A stretch of 64,000 nucleotides of DNA. Source: Pelagibacterium nitratireducens (lineage in GTDB: Bacteria > Pseudomonadota > Alphaproteobacteria > Rhizobiales > Devosiaceae). The stretch is from contig NZ_CP146275.1 of NCBI RefSeq assembly GCF_037044555.1, forward strand, positions 1,840,501 to 1,904,500, read 5' to 3'. This document shows positions 1 to 8,826 of this stretch, piece by piece. The notes under the pieces were generated by a model. It worked only from the letters and a program-made list of their open reading frames with translations, made no database searches and had not been told where the DNA came from. How positions within the stretch are numbered: the stretch's first letter is position 1; each line of letters opens with the position of its first letter. The translations under genes were made by a program, and so were the position numbers.

Positions 1-1
1 C

Positions 2-1432
2 CGTGCAGTTGCCGAACTTGAGAACATAAGCAGTCATCTGCCGATGTCTGGGAGCCAACTGGTGGATATGGTCATCAGTATACGCGACCTCGCCGAACTA
101 CGCCGCCGGTTGGGCTTGGAGTTCGGTCGATTCAATCACATCCTGCTCTCGTTCAATCAGCAGCCGTTGAGCAACGAGCCCGAACTTAGGCGTTTGTTTG
201 AAACGTGGAAGGACGATCTGCGCCCCACTATCGTCGACCGGATCCGCCGCCACTTTTTCGAGGACTACAAGAAGGGACATCCGCTCGATAGGTACGCCTC
301 GCTCCGCTCGCTCGACTTCGCAGAATTCCCCACCGAATGGATCCTAGAAAGGGAGGAAGTCACTCGAGACGAGGTAGCGCAACTCCTTGATAAGTGGCTC
401 AATCGGACTGTCGGCACCGACCTCGACATGGCGTTGGAGCCACTCGCAATGGTCCGCTCTAAGAACGGGAAGATGCTCCGCATTTTTTTGGACGAAGCCG
501 CTCCAATCGTTACCGCGTGGCTGATTAGGAATGGCGCGGTCGACGAAGTCTGGGGTGGCGGCGTCCAAGCGGTCATCAAGGTGCTCGAGCAGAAAGGCGT
601 GCTCGATTTCGAACCGATCGAAGCCAACGGCGAACTCCCGCTCTTGGCCGCAGCGGGCCTTTGGCCCCGAGCCATGCCGGCCTCGCTTGATCTCGGCCGA
701 CTTGGGCTTACGTCCGACGATCTGGCATCAGAAAAGAGGAAGAAGGAGGAACAGAAGGAAGCGGCTGCCAGGCAGCGTCGGTCCTTCACCTTCGCTGGCG
801 CGGATCTGGACACCGCAACTATCGATTTCGCGGATCAGCTAGTCCAGATCGCGGAGGCGGCGATGGAGGATGAGGAGTGGCTCCGCAGGTCGAGACGACG
901 GTTCAAGCTTGCTGAGATGCCTCCTGGCTCCAGTTCGTCGGGACCATCCGGAGCGGGTGGTGGGCAGCGGAAGCGCACGGAACGCATGTCGGACGACATC
1001 AAGGCAGCCATGGGTTTCGCCGGAGAGATTGTCGCAGCTCGCTTCCTTGCCGCCAAGCATGGGGTTCGCTTCGACGACGCGTGCTGGGTATCGCGCAATA
1101 GGGAACTCGTCCTTCGGGATGGAGAATTCGGCGACGACGGCCTCGGTTTTGACTTCCGCGTCCGGACCAAGGAGGTGGAGTGGCGATACGAAGTTAAGTC
1201 GAGCCTCGACGAGTCATTCGAGTTCGAATTTACACAGAACGAGATGCGGGTCGCAGCCGAGTGCGCGGCCGACGGCTCTCGTCGCTACAGGATACTTTAC
1301 GTGCCCTATGTCAACGATCCCACCCGCTGGCGAGTGATGGAACTCTCGAACCCGATGTCCGAGGCCGGACGCGTGCTTTTCCGTACGGTCGGCGCGGGCG
1401 CCACCAGGATGCGTTTCGATCCGACCGGCTGA
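2..1432 (+). CDS. NO VEIN (DUF3883) domain protein, 5'-truncated by window edge
   Basis: The reading frame is open from base 2, so the ATG at 44 is probably internal and the true start lies upstream of the window. The visible part is 476 residues. Counting from the Met at 44, residues 1-300 are charged and helical with no fold I recognise. A flexible Ser/Gly-rich linker (295-308) follows, then a C-terminal domain (about 320-460) matching DUF3883. It contains the GLGFDF segment (Asp370) and YEVKSS (Glu383, Lys385), the arrangement expected of a PD-(D/E)XK-like nuclease core. In bacteria DUF3883 often caps large ATPases or helicases in defence islands, for example behind sacsin-like GHKL domains; the missing N-terminus could be such a domain. 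A defence role is inferred from the neighbours. Confidence 0.75.
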   Translation, partial: RAVAELENISSHLPMSGSQLVDMVISIRDLAELRRRLGLEFGRFNHILLSFNQQPLSNEPELRRLFETWKDDLRPTIVDRIRRHFFEDYKKGHPLDRYASLRSLDFAEFPTEWILEREEVTRDEVAQLLDKWLNRTVGTDLDMALEPLAMVRSKNGKMLRIFLDEAAPIVTAWLIRNGAVDEVWGGGVQAVIKVLEQKGVLDFEPIEANGELPLLAAAGLWPRAMPASLDLGRLGLTSDDLASEKRKKEEQKEAAARQRRSFTFAGADLDTATIDFADQLVQIAEAAMEDEEWLRRSRRRFKLAEMPPGSSSSGPSGAGGGQRKRTERMSDDIKAAMGFAGEIVAARFLAAKHGVRFDDACWVSRNRELVLRDGEFGDDGLGFDFRVRTKEVEWRYEVKSSLDESFEFEFTQNEMRVAAECAADGSRRYRILYVPYVNDPTRWRVMELSNPMSEAGRVLFRTVGAGATRMRFDPTG

Positions 1433-1905
1433 TCGGAGTGATGCGTCACGCCGAACGACGCCTTTGACCAGGTCGGAAACGTGGCCGCCGCCGACTTCCT
1501 TACCGCAGCAGATGTCTGGCACTGCCCCACAACAGTTCGCGACCTCCGTTTGTGCATCGCAGGAAATATTTCCAGTCGGATCCGTCACCGATAGCAGATA
1601 GGGAAATTTTTGGCGATGACGGTATCGAAAGCCGCCCTTGAGTTGACACGACACCCGCTGCGAGCCTCCCCTTACATCTCTTCCAGCTTTTCGGCTGCTA
1701 TGAACTATGCAAGCAAAGGCCCCTGAAATGTATTGCTTTCCAGATTCCAAGAATTTTGCGACCCTACGAATCACTGTAACGTGGTGCGCCGATCTTTGGA
1801 CGAGTGGCCGAGGACTGCAGTTTTTGCGTAATTTCATTGGCCGCTGTTAAAATATTGTTTAATTGTGGCCTGTATACAATATAATTGAAAATACAGTGGG
1901 CGCGG
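1433..1905. other. Intergenic region upstream of the methyltransferase operon
   Basis: I see no convincing gene in these 473 bases. Open frames on the minus strand overlap the preceding gene and have no recognisable domain. The last 70 bases are strikingly AT-rich and carry a candidate promoter (see separate entry) and the 8-base palindrome TGTATACA at 1871-1878. Confidence 0.6.
1855..1885 (+). promoter_or_regulatory. Candidate sigma-70 promoter of the Z1 restriction-like operon
   Basis: A perfect -10 hexamer TATAAT lies at 1880-1885. The best -35-like hexamer is TTGTTT at 1855-1860, with a long 19-base spacer. The predicted start of transcription, near 1892, would leave a leader of about 14 bases before the ATG at 1906. 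The palindrome TGTATACA sits just upstream of the -10 and could be an operator. Confidence 0.35.
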
Positions 1906-3201
1906 ATGAAGTTTATCGATCTATTTGCCGGACTTGGTGGCTTTCATCAAGCATTGTCGCAGCGCGGAGCAGAGTGTGTATTCGCCTCGGAGTTGGATGA
2001 AGCTCTTGCTGACCTTTACGAGAAAAATTTTGGTATCCGCCCCGCAGGGGATATCCGCAAGGTCGACCTCAAAACCATTCCTGAACATGACCTCCTGTGT
2101 GCAGGCTTTCCGTGCCAGCCCTTTTCCAAGGCGGGGGATCAGTTGGGGCTTGAATGTCCTCAGTGGGGCGACCTGTTCGACTATGTCGTCGCGATACTTC
2201 GCCTGAAAAAGCCGCGGCATTTCATCATTGAAAATGTTCCCAATCTCGTTCGGCACAATGGCGGCGCCACCTGGAAGACCATTTGTTCGCGACTGACGAA
2301 GCTCGGCTACGATATCTCTTACGCCAAGCTATCTCCGCATATGTTTGGCGTTCCCCAGAAGCGAGAGCGCGCATTCATTGTCGGCGATCGCCAAGGGCTG
2401 CAGGGTTTCGATTGGCCAATCCCAGATCTGCTGCCGGAAGTGTCCATCAGCGATGTGCTGGATACAGAGCCGGCAGAGGCCCTCAATATCAGTGCTAATC
2501 ACGTTCGCTACCTGAATACATGGCAGCGGTTTTTGAAGGACTTTCCCGAGGACGAAGATCTGCCAAGTTTTCCGATATGGGGAATGGAGTTCGGCGCCGA
2601 TTATCCGCTTGAGGGAAAGACGCCGCACGAGCGCGGCTACAAGCTTCTCGGCCAATATCGTGGCGCCTTCGGGGTGCCGCTGGACGGCATGAGCCCAGAG
2701 GAGGTGCAAGCAAGCTTGCCCGGTTACGCGCAGACCAAACTGGCAGAGTTCCCCGACTGGAAAATAGACTTCATCGAGAAGAACCGCGCCCTCTACAAGC
2801 GACACAAGAAGATCATCGATCCTTTGCTTACTGAGCTCAAAACCTTTCCGCCGAGCTTCCAGAAGCTTGAATGGAACTGCAAGGGCAGCGAGCGGGACAT
2901 CTGGAAACACGTCATTCAGTTTCGGGCGAGCGGCATCAGGGTGAAGAAATCGACTACCGCGCCGTCGCTGATTGCGATGACGACAAGCCAGGTCCCAATC
3001 ATTGCGTGGGAACGGCGGTTCATGACGCCGCGCGAGTGCAGCAGACTTCAAAGCATGGGTGGCCTCAAGTATTTACCAGAAACCAAAGATGGAGCCTACA
3101 AAGCGTTCGGAAATGCTGTGAACGTCGACGTGGTTCGCCACATATTTGATGCGCTAACCAATCGTCGTTTTGGCGAAGCGGCGCTCATGGCGGCCGAGTG
3201 A
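1906..3201 (+). CDS. DNA (cytosine-5) methyltransferase
   Basis: This is a 431-residue C5-cytosine methyltransferase that transfers a methyl group from S-adenosylmethionine to cytosine in DNA. Motif I is FAGLGGF (7-13), motif IV GFPCQPFS has the catalytic Cys70, motif VI is ENV (109-111), motif VIII is QKRER (151-155), and motif X (KAFGNAV) is near the C-terminus. The region between about residues 200 and 350 should hold the target-recognition domain. A longer frame begins with TTG at 1885, but ATG 1906 is chosen because it begins directly with the family's MKFIDLFAGLGG-type N-terminus. The stop overlaps the start of the next gene, so the four genes 1906-7929 look co-transcribed. Within that module it is expected to protect or mark self DNA; the recognition sequence cannot be read here. 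Confidence 0.93.
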   Translation: MKFIDLFAGLGGFHQALSQRGAECVFASELDEALADLYEKNFGIRPAGDIRKVDLKTIPEHDLLCAGFPCQPFSKAGDQLGLECPQWGDLFDYVVAILRLKKPRHFIIENVPNLVRHNGGATWKTICSRLTKLGYDISYAKLSPHMFGVPQKRERAFIVGDRQGLQGFDWPIPDLLPEVSISDVLDTEPAEALNISANHVRYLNTWQRFLKDFPEDEDLPSFPIWGMEFGADYPLEGKTPHERGYKLLGQYRGAFGVPLDGMSPEEVQASLPGYAQTKLAEFPDWKIDFIEKNRALYKRHKKIIDPLLTELKTFPPSFQKLEWNCKGSERDIWKHVIQFRASGIRVKKSTTAPSLIAMTTSQVPIIAWERRFMTPRECSRLQSMGGLKYLPETKDGAYKAFGNAVNVDVVRHIFDALTNRRFGEAALMAAE

Positions 3202-4778
3202 TGGAGAAGGTAAGCACCGTCAACATCCGCCCAGGCGTAAATGTTCTTTCTGTGCTGCCGCACCTTAACTACAAGGCTTGGTTTGCCCTGGCCGAGTTCG
3301 TTGATAATTCGATCCAGAGTAGCCTCGATCACCGCAAACAGTTGATACGGGCCGAGGGTGAAGGTTTTCGGCTCCGCGTAGATATAGAATTCAGATCGAA
3401 CGAAAACACCATCGTCATTCGGGACAATGCGGCGGGGATCGCATCATCGGATTACAGCAGGGCATTTCGGCCCGCCGAAATTCCACCAAACGCGTCGGGA
3501 CTTTCGGAATTCGGCATGGGCATGAAGAGTGCCGCCTGCTGGTTTGCTCCGAACTGGAGCGTTCGTTCGACGGCCATTGGTGAGAGCATCGAGCGAACAG
3601 TCATCTTCGACATCGATCAGATCGTTCACGACAGCGTGGAGGAACTTCGCGTTATCTCGTCGGAGGTCGCTGCCGGGAAGCATTATACTGAGATCAGGCT
3701 TGAGCGAATTCGCAAGTTCCCGCGCGGAAAGACTATTCAGAAAATCAAGGACCATCTCGCCAGCATCTATCGGGTTTACCTACGAGACGGCGCGCTCGAA
3801 CTCTTTGTCGATGATGAGCCGATGCGCTACGATGAGCCGGCGATCCTGAAGGCACCGAGCTACCGCGACCCAAGCGGTCCGGTCGTGGAGTGGAAGAAGG
3901 ATATCGACATCAATCTCGGTGACGGCAGAACAGCCACCGGATTTGTCGCCATCCGGGAAACCGCTAATACTAGGCTGGCGGGGCTGGCGCTCTTCAGGCG
4001 CAAGCGTCTTGTGCTCGGCAGCGCCGATGAAGGCTACCGGCCCGAGGACATATTCGGGCGGCCCAACACTTACCCGTATCAGCGTCTCTTCGGTGAAATT
4101 CACCTGAAGGGATTTTCGGTCAGCCATACGAAGGACGGGGTAAAATGGGAGGAGAGCGAGGATGAATTCCTGCGGCAACTCCGAGCCGAACTCTCCAATG
4201 ATCAGTTGCCGTTGATCCAGCAGGCACGTGAGCACAGAACGAAAGCAGGCGCAAAAGCAGTCCGCCAGGAAGCCGCAGCGGCGCTTCAGGCAGCGGCAGC
4301 CAACCTGAACAACAAGAGTTTGTATGCGCAGGCTGAACTCGCGGCCCCGCCGTATAGTCCTCCCTTTCCTGCCGCAGTGCCGGACGTCGGCTCGGATACC
4401 GAACTGCCGGTATTGCCGTCCGAGGATGTGGAAGAAGCCGAGGTTCGCCTGCAGTTTCGCTCGGAACACTGGATTGTCAGGTTTGAATTGTCCTACGCGG
4501 ATGAGAAAGCCGACTGGCTGACCATCCGCGACCATCCTTCGATCACCGACCCGGAGCCACGGGAAGTGGGGGTGCGGATCTCAATGCTGCATCCCTTTAT
4601 GGCGCAATTCCCGACACTCGATACTGAAGGTTTCTCGGCGATTCTGAATGTCGCCGCCGCGATGGCGCTCGCGGAAGTGGCCGCCACGGAACTCGCCGAC
4701 CGGCATCCATCAGCCGTTCGCCGGTTCGCCAACGAGATACTTCGCAACCACATGTCGAAGAGTATAAGCGATGAATAG
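3201..4778 (+). CDS. MORC/MutL-like GHKL ATPase of a restriction-like system
   Basis: This 525-residue protein has a GHKL ATP-binding fold at its N-terminus. Motif N is ALAEFVDNS (Glu32, Asp35, Asn36), the Asp/Gly motif is IRDNAAGI (Asp75, Gly79), and the glycine-rich lid is FGMGMKSA (from 104). This pattern is that of MutL, Hsp90 and especially MORC-type ATPases, which clamp on DNA when ATP is bound. A helical stretch rich in Ala, Gln and Glu (about 345-385) may be a coiled coil. The ATG at 3201 overlaps the methyltransferase stop; a GTG one codon earlier is also possible. The 3' end overlaps the Z1 gene by 8 bases. In this gene set the ATPase is thought to couple DNA sensing to the helicase-like and nuclease partners; that role is inference. 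Confidence 0.85.
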   Translation: MEKVSTVNIRPGVNVLSVLPHLNYKAWFALAEFVDNSIQSSLDHRKQLIRAEGEGFRLRVDIEFRSNENTIVIRDNAAGIASSDYSRAFRPAEIPPNASGLSEFGMGMKSAACWFAPNWSVRSTAIGESIERTVIFDIDQIVHDSVEELRVISSEVAAGKHYTEIRLERIRKFPRGKTIQKIKDHLASIYRVYLRDGALELFVDDEPMRYDEPAILKAPSYRDPSGPVVEWKKDIDINLGDGRTATGFVAIRETANTRLAGLALFRRKRLVLGSADEGYRPEDIFGRPNTYPYQRLFGEIHLKGFSVSHTKDGVKWEESEDEFLRQLRAELSNDQLPLIQQAREHRTKAGAKAVRQEAAAALQAAAANLNNKSLYAQAELAAPPYSPPFPAAVPDVGSDTELPVLPSEDVEEAEVRLQFRSEHWIVRFELSYADEKADWLTIRDHPSITDPEPREVGVRISMLHPFMAQFPTLDTEGFSAILNVAAAMALAEVAATELADRHPSAVRRFANEILRNHMSKSISDE

Positions 4779-6963
4779 CACGATCCGCGTCATGCCCGCC
4801 CAAGCACCCGAGGGAAAACAATGGTCGCCGGTTCAAGGTTCGACATTCACACGGTTGCTCAACTCCAACAGCGCCCTCAGTTCGGATGAGAAAGAGCAAC
4901 TCACAACCGAAACATTCTCTATTCTTTCCGACTGCATCGACCCGTGTGCTCCTGCATCCACAAACACCGGCCTGGTCATCGGCTATGTCCAGAGCGGAAA
5001 GACTCTATCTTTCACCAGCCTCGCCGCGCTCGCACGCGACAACAAATACAGGGTTGTGGTGCTTCTTGCCGGTACGACGAACAACCTCGTCGAACAATCA
5101 TTCGATCGCCTGAGAAAAGACTTGGATATCGACGGCACCCGCGAGTGGAAGCTCTTCACGACCCAGCAGAAGGGTTTTCAATCCGGCGAGCTCGACCGGG
5201 TGAATATGGAACTCTCAGCCTGGCGCCGCGGCAGTCCTCGCGCGAAGACCATCATGATCATCGCGATGAAGCAGCACCACCATCTCGATCATCTGGCGAA
5301 GCTTCTTTCAAAGCTGGATCTTTCGGATGCGCCTACCCTCATTATCGATGATGAAGGCGATCAGGCCGGCATCAATACGAAGGCCAAGAAATCCGAGCAG
5401 AGCACGACATATGCGACGATTCTTGCATTACGCGCTCGTTTTCCTCACCATAGCTATGTCCTTTATACCGCGACCCCGCAGGCCCCGCTGCTGATTAGCC
5501 GAATTGATACGCTCTCGCCGGATTTTGGCAATGTGCTCACGCCCGGCTCCCAATATGTTGGCGGTCAGGATTTTTTCGGTCAGGGCGGTGCAGCCTACCT
5601 CAAGACCATCCTGGCTAGCGAGGTGCCTGACCGCCTCGATCCGCCGACGGAACCTCCACCCAGCCTTCTGGCTGCGTTCAGGGATTATTTCGTCGGCGTC
5701 GCCATCGGCCTTCTGGAGGGGGATGAACAGCGCGGCAAGAACCGCTCGATGATGATTCATCCTGCCGTCCCCAAGGATGAGCACCTGATGTATGTCCGGT
5801 GGGCGCGGCAAACCAAGGAGCAATGGTCGGGAATTCTGCAGGATGCCAGCCATCCCGAACATGATCGTCTGCTGGCCGATTTCGAGAAGACGGCGCAGGG
5901 CCTGCTCCCTACCTACAACACGAACTGCACATATGCTGATATCGCCGCCACACTCCTTGAAGCCATCGAGTCGACCGCGATCGGCGAGCTGAACACCCGC
6001 GAGAAATCCCGCATTCCCAGCATCGACTGGAAGGGTGAGTATAGCTGGATTCTGGTGGGCGGCATCGGTCTGGACCGTGGCTTTACGGTGGAAGGGCTGA
6101 CAGTCAGCTACATGCCGCGTTCGACCGGCGTGGGCAATGCCGACAATATTCAGCAAAGAGCGCGCTTTTTTGGCTATAAGCGCGGATATCTCGGGTTGTG
6201 CCGCATCTATCTGACAACCGAGAATATCGACGCGTTCACCGATTATGTGTCACACGAGGAATCCATCCGCGGCTCCATCAGCCATCACCTGAAATCCGGC
6301 GGTACGCTCAAAGAGTGGGGCCGCACCTATTTCCTGGATCAGAACCTCAAGCCGACGCGCTCGTCGGTTATCTTGCTGGAGATGTACCAGTCACGCGGCA
6401 AAGGAGGATGGATCACGCCGGACCATCCCCATGATGACCCCGAGATATTGGCTACCAACCGGCAAGTAGCCGATGACATTTTGACTGACTTCACCTTGGG
6501 TCCCTATGCCGAGGCCGGCTGGAACGCAAAGCAGGCTGTGCCGGCCTTCAGCGACGCGCTGAGCCTTGCCGACATGATGCCTTACATCGGACGACTTCGC
6601 TACAAGTGGCCGGACGACAGCCTGCAGCACTCCTCTATCCTGCTCATGCTGGGCCGTCTGGCGAGCGAACAGCCTGATATGACCTGCAGCCTGTATGGGT
6701 TCTCCGGCCCCTGGTCAGGGGTGCCGTCAATTCGTACGTTGAACGCCGATCGCCCAGCCAAGATCAAGAACCTTTTCCAAGGCTCGAACGCGGCGACAAA
6801 CTACCCGGGAGCGCGGGCTCTCGTGTCATTGGAAACCATAACGTTCCAGCTTCATCGCTATGACCTGCAAACCGCCGACAAGAAGCGCACCCTCAAGGAT
6901 GTGCCTGTCCTTGCCGTCCATTTCCCCGATCATCTCATCGAACGCGTCTGGGTGGAACGCTGA
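4771..6963 (+). CDS. Z1-domain helicase-like ATPase
   Basis: This 730-residue protein is a superfamily-2-like NTPase with a Z1 domain. Walker A is GYVQSGKT (71-78) and the Walker B-type motif is DDEGD (193-197), followed by YTATPQAP, a motif III-like segment. The Z1 region (about 425-475) begins at GGIGLDRGFTVEGL and has an arginine-finger-like stretch, QQRARFFGYKRGY. Z1 proteins are known almost only from the operon type with a GHKL ATPase, a C5 methyltransferase and a DUF4420 nuclease, exactly as here. It is likely the DNA-translocating or remodelling engine of the module. The start overlaps the ATPase gene by 8 bases, implying translational coupling. I see no truncation. Confidence 0.9.
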   Translation: MNSTIRVMPAQAPEGKQWSPVQGSTFTRLLNSNSALSSDEKEQLTTETFSILSDCIDPCAPASTNTGLVIGYVQSGKTLSFTSLAALARDNKYRVVVLLAGTTNNLVEQSFDRLRKDLDIDGTREWKLFTTQQKGFQSGELDRVNMELSAWRRGSPRAKTIMIIAMKQHHHLDHLAKLLSKLDLSDAPTLIIDDEGDQAGINTKAKKSEQSTTYATILALRARFPHHSYVLYTATPQAPLLISRIDTLSPDFGNVLTPGSQYVGGQDFFGQGGAAYLKTILASEVPDRLDPPTEPPPSLLAAFRDYFVGVAIGLLEGDEQRGKNRSMMIHPAVPKDEHLMYVRWARQTKEQWSGILQDASHPEHDRLLADFEKTAQGLLPTYNTNCTYADIAATLLEAIESTAIGELNTREKSRIPSIDWKGEYSWILVGGIGLDRGFTVEGLTVSYMPRSTGVGNADNIQQRARFFGYKRGYLGLCRIYLTTENIDAFTDYVSHEESIRGSISHHLKSGGTLKEWGRTYFLDQNLKPTRSSVILLEMYQSRGKGGWITPDHPHDDPEILATNRQVADDILTDFTLGPYAEAGWNAKQAVPAFSDALSLADMMPYIGRLRYKWPDDSLQHSSILLMLGRLASEQPDMTCSLYGFSGPWSGVPSIRTLNADRPAKIKNLFQGSNAATNYPGARALVSLETITFQLHRYDLQTADKKRTLKDVPVLAVHFPDHLIERVWVER

Positions 6964-6969
6964 TGCGCG

Positions 6970-7929
6970 ATGCTTCTTGATCTATATTCTGGTCTTCTGC
7001 AGGGTGCGTGCTCGAACCGCCTGCATTTATATGGCGCGCGGGCAGGTACGGGCCGCAATTTGTGGCTCGCGATCACCAAGGAGGGCTTTCCCTGCCTTGT
7101 CATCCGTGCCAGCGAGAATGACTTACGCGCCGACATCGCGCTTCGTTCGATCGATGTTGAATTCTCAAGGCGGTGCGAGATCATCAGCGATGAAGCGGGA
7201 GCGTTGGTGGCAGGCACTTACACCGTCGTCAGACTGAATGATGCGGACCCCGACACCGTCCGTCTTTTTCTGCGCCTGCTCGAAGAGTCTTTTTGCCGCG
7301 ATGCAGGTGTTTTGGACAACCGTCAAATAGGCGACAAGATACTTGAGATTGCTGAGTTGTTTCGCCGACTCGATGGATCGACCGGGGATCTTGTTGGCCT
7401 GTGGGGTGAACTCCATATCATCGCTAATTCAAGCACTGTGAATTCCGCGGTGCGGTCATGGTGCTCGCACAAGGAGGCGAAATTCGACTTTGTCTGTCCT
7501 GACTTCGTGCTGGAGGTGAAGACCACGCTGAGGCCTGTGCGCCAGCACCGCTTTTCAATTGAGCAGTTGCGGCCGGCCGGCGATTTCAATGTGTTCATCG
7601 CTTCGCTCCAGGTCATCGAAGTGCCCTCAGGACAAACAGTCCCGCAGATGATCGAGGCCGTGATAGATCAGATCAAGGAGGGAGGCGTTCGCGCTGCGTT
7701 CCTTCATCGTTGTGTCGCCAAGGGCGGCCGTGACCTTTATCGCAGCACTCTGTGCCTGCAGTGTTTTCCCGGCGGCAAGTCGCTCAAATTGCTCAGGGCT
7801 GCTGATATCCCTGTCCCGTCCGTCGCCGCAGGGGAGCCGATATCTTTTGTTCGCTTCGATGTGGACTTGTCGGCAGTACCGTCGGTGATGCGCGATATCG
7901 TCGATGAAGTATTAACGTTCCCTCAGTAA
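6970..7929 (+). CDS. PD-(D/E)XK motif protein (DUF4420), predicted nuclease
   Basis: This is a 319-residue protein, the last gene of the methyltransferase-ATPase-Z1 operon, starting 6 bases after the Z1 stop. It carries a PD-(D/E)XK signature: Glu147 in GLWGELH, Asp173/Asp178 in KFDFVCPDF, and the ELK-type LEVKTT (Glu182, Lys184). DUF4420 proteins are the usual nuclease partner of Z1 helicases. The protein is therefore the probable effector that cuts unmodified or invading DNA, with the ATPase and Z1 protein controlling it. The catalytic residues appear intact, so the system could be active. An ATG at 6963 stops after five codons and is not the start. Confidence 0.85.
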   Translation: MLLDLYSGLLQGACSNRLHLYGARAGTGRNLWLAITKEGFPCLVIRASENDLRADIALRSIDVEFSRRCEIISDEAGALVAGTYTVVRLNDADPDTVRLFLRLLEESFCRDAGVLDNRQIGDKILEIAELFRRLDGSTGDLVGLWGELHIIANSSTVNSAVRSWCSHKEAKFDFVCPDFVLEVKTTLRPVRQHRFSIEQLRPAGDFNVFIASLQVIEVPSGQTVPQMIEAVIDQIKEGGVRAAFLHRCVAKGGRDLYRSTLCLQCFPGGKSLKLLRAADIPVPSVAAGEPISFVRFDVDLSAVPSVMRDIVDEVLTFPQ

Positions 7930-8277
7930 GGGCCCCTCGCGCTGGTCGAGCAAAAGCTCGGTGAAATGTTGCGTTCTCCGCGCTGCTCTGGGCATGGGGC
8001 CGGCCACACTCTAGCAGGCGCCACCGTCCCGCGAGCGGTTTCGGCGCATGCGTATGAGCATCTTGGCAGCAGCAGGCGGTGGCTGACGGGCAGCTACCTG
8101 CTTTTGTCTTGCGGGCGGTGCACGCTTGAATCCATCTTGTCCAGCTCACACCGACGCCGGGGAGGCGACCAAAAAGCCAAAGTCCGAGTGGCCCGCTCCG
8201 TTGGCTGGCGTTACGGTGTCGCGTCGGACGGAAACTTGCTTAAGCGGCCGGAATGAGGGCACTGAGAAGTCTAATTG
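7930..8277. other. Intergenic region after the Z1 operon
   Basis: No gene, terminator or recognisable domain was found in these 348 bases. Open frames here lack good start sites and look random. The right end (8243-8255) carries one copy of a 13-base direct repeat that recurs at 8765-8777, on the other side of the HEPN remnant. Confidence 0.5.
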
Positions 8278-8777
8278 TTATCGTCGAGTTTTCGCGAGAA
8301 TCGGTGGGGCGAATCCTCGTAAAACATTTCGAAGGCTCTGAAGCTGCGACTGTGTTCGACGCAGATCACTCAGTGTTATCTTGCTACTACCCCCGTCGCG
8401 GGTTCTGCAGTTGAGATAGGGCTCGAAGTCTGGCTCCCACGGATTGCTGTGGACAGATCCGAGCCCATGGGCAATGGCGTTGCGTATGCTCCGGGGCTCC
8501 ACAAGGTCGATCAGGAACGATTTCAATGGGTCAGTCGCCACCTCGGGGGAGATGTGGCGCCAATCTATTCCGGCATCGATCATTTCACCTTCAAGCCATC
8601 CCTATACTACAAAGGTTCTGCCTACCTCGGCATCTAGAACTTCAAGTGTTTGTCCAAGCTCGCCCATACTATCACAGTGCACGATCACCGTTACCGAACT
8701 CCGAACGCAGGCCTCATGACTTGATTGATCGAAGTCAGCTTTCGGCTTTTTCTCAGTGGCGCCTAGCGGCCGGAATG
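8243..8777. repeat. 13-base direct repeats flanking a HEPN gene remnant
   Basis: AGCGGCCGGAATG occurs at 8243-8255 and again in the same orientation at 8765-8777, bracketing the broken HEPN-domain gene. A related CACTGAGAA-containing segment follows the first copy and, inverted, precedes the second. This could mark an insertion, an excision scar or two copies of a dispersed intergenic repeat. Chance is not excluded. Confidence 0.4.
8278..8667 (-). pseudogene. HEPN-domain protein remnant with in-frame amber codon
   Basis: Read on the minus strand from ATG 8667, a frame of 21 codons is stopped by TAG at 8604-8602 and then continues for 107 more codons to TAA at 8278. The text on both sides of the TAG joins naturally (FVV, stop, GWLEGEM). 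The distal part holds the HEPN-type ribonuclease motif RNAIAH (R-x4-H) after LIDLVEPRSI, followed by a basic helical tail. Either the gene is inactivated, or only the part from ATG 8583 (101 residues) is made. The frame is open upstream to about 8810 but without an obvious start, suggesting 5' loss as well. HEPN proteins are common RNase toxins in defence islands; the family assignment rests on one motif. Confidence 0.5.
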
Positions 8778-8826
8778 GGCCCGGTCCCGTCAGGGGTCCG
8801 TAGGAGCGCTATCAACAGCATTCATA

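Noticed and set aside
1214-1837. 207-residue minus-strand frame
   Set aside because: It overlaps the NO VEIN 3' end and has no domain or ribosome-binding site.
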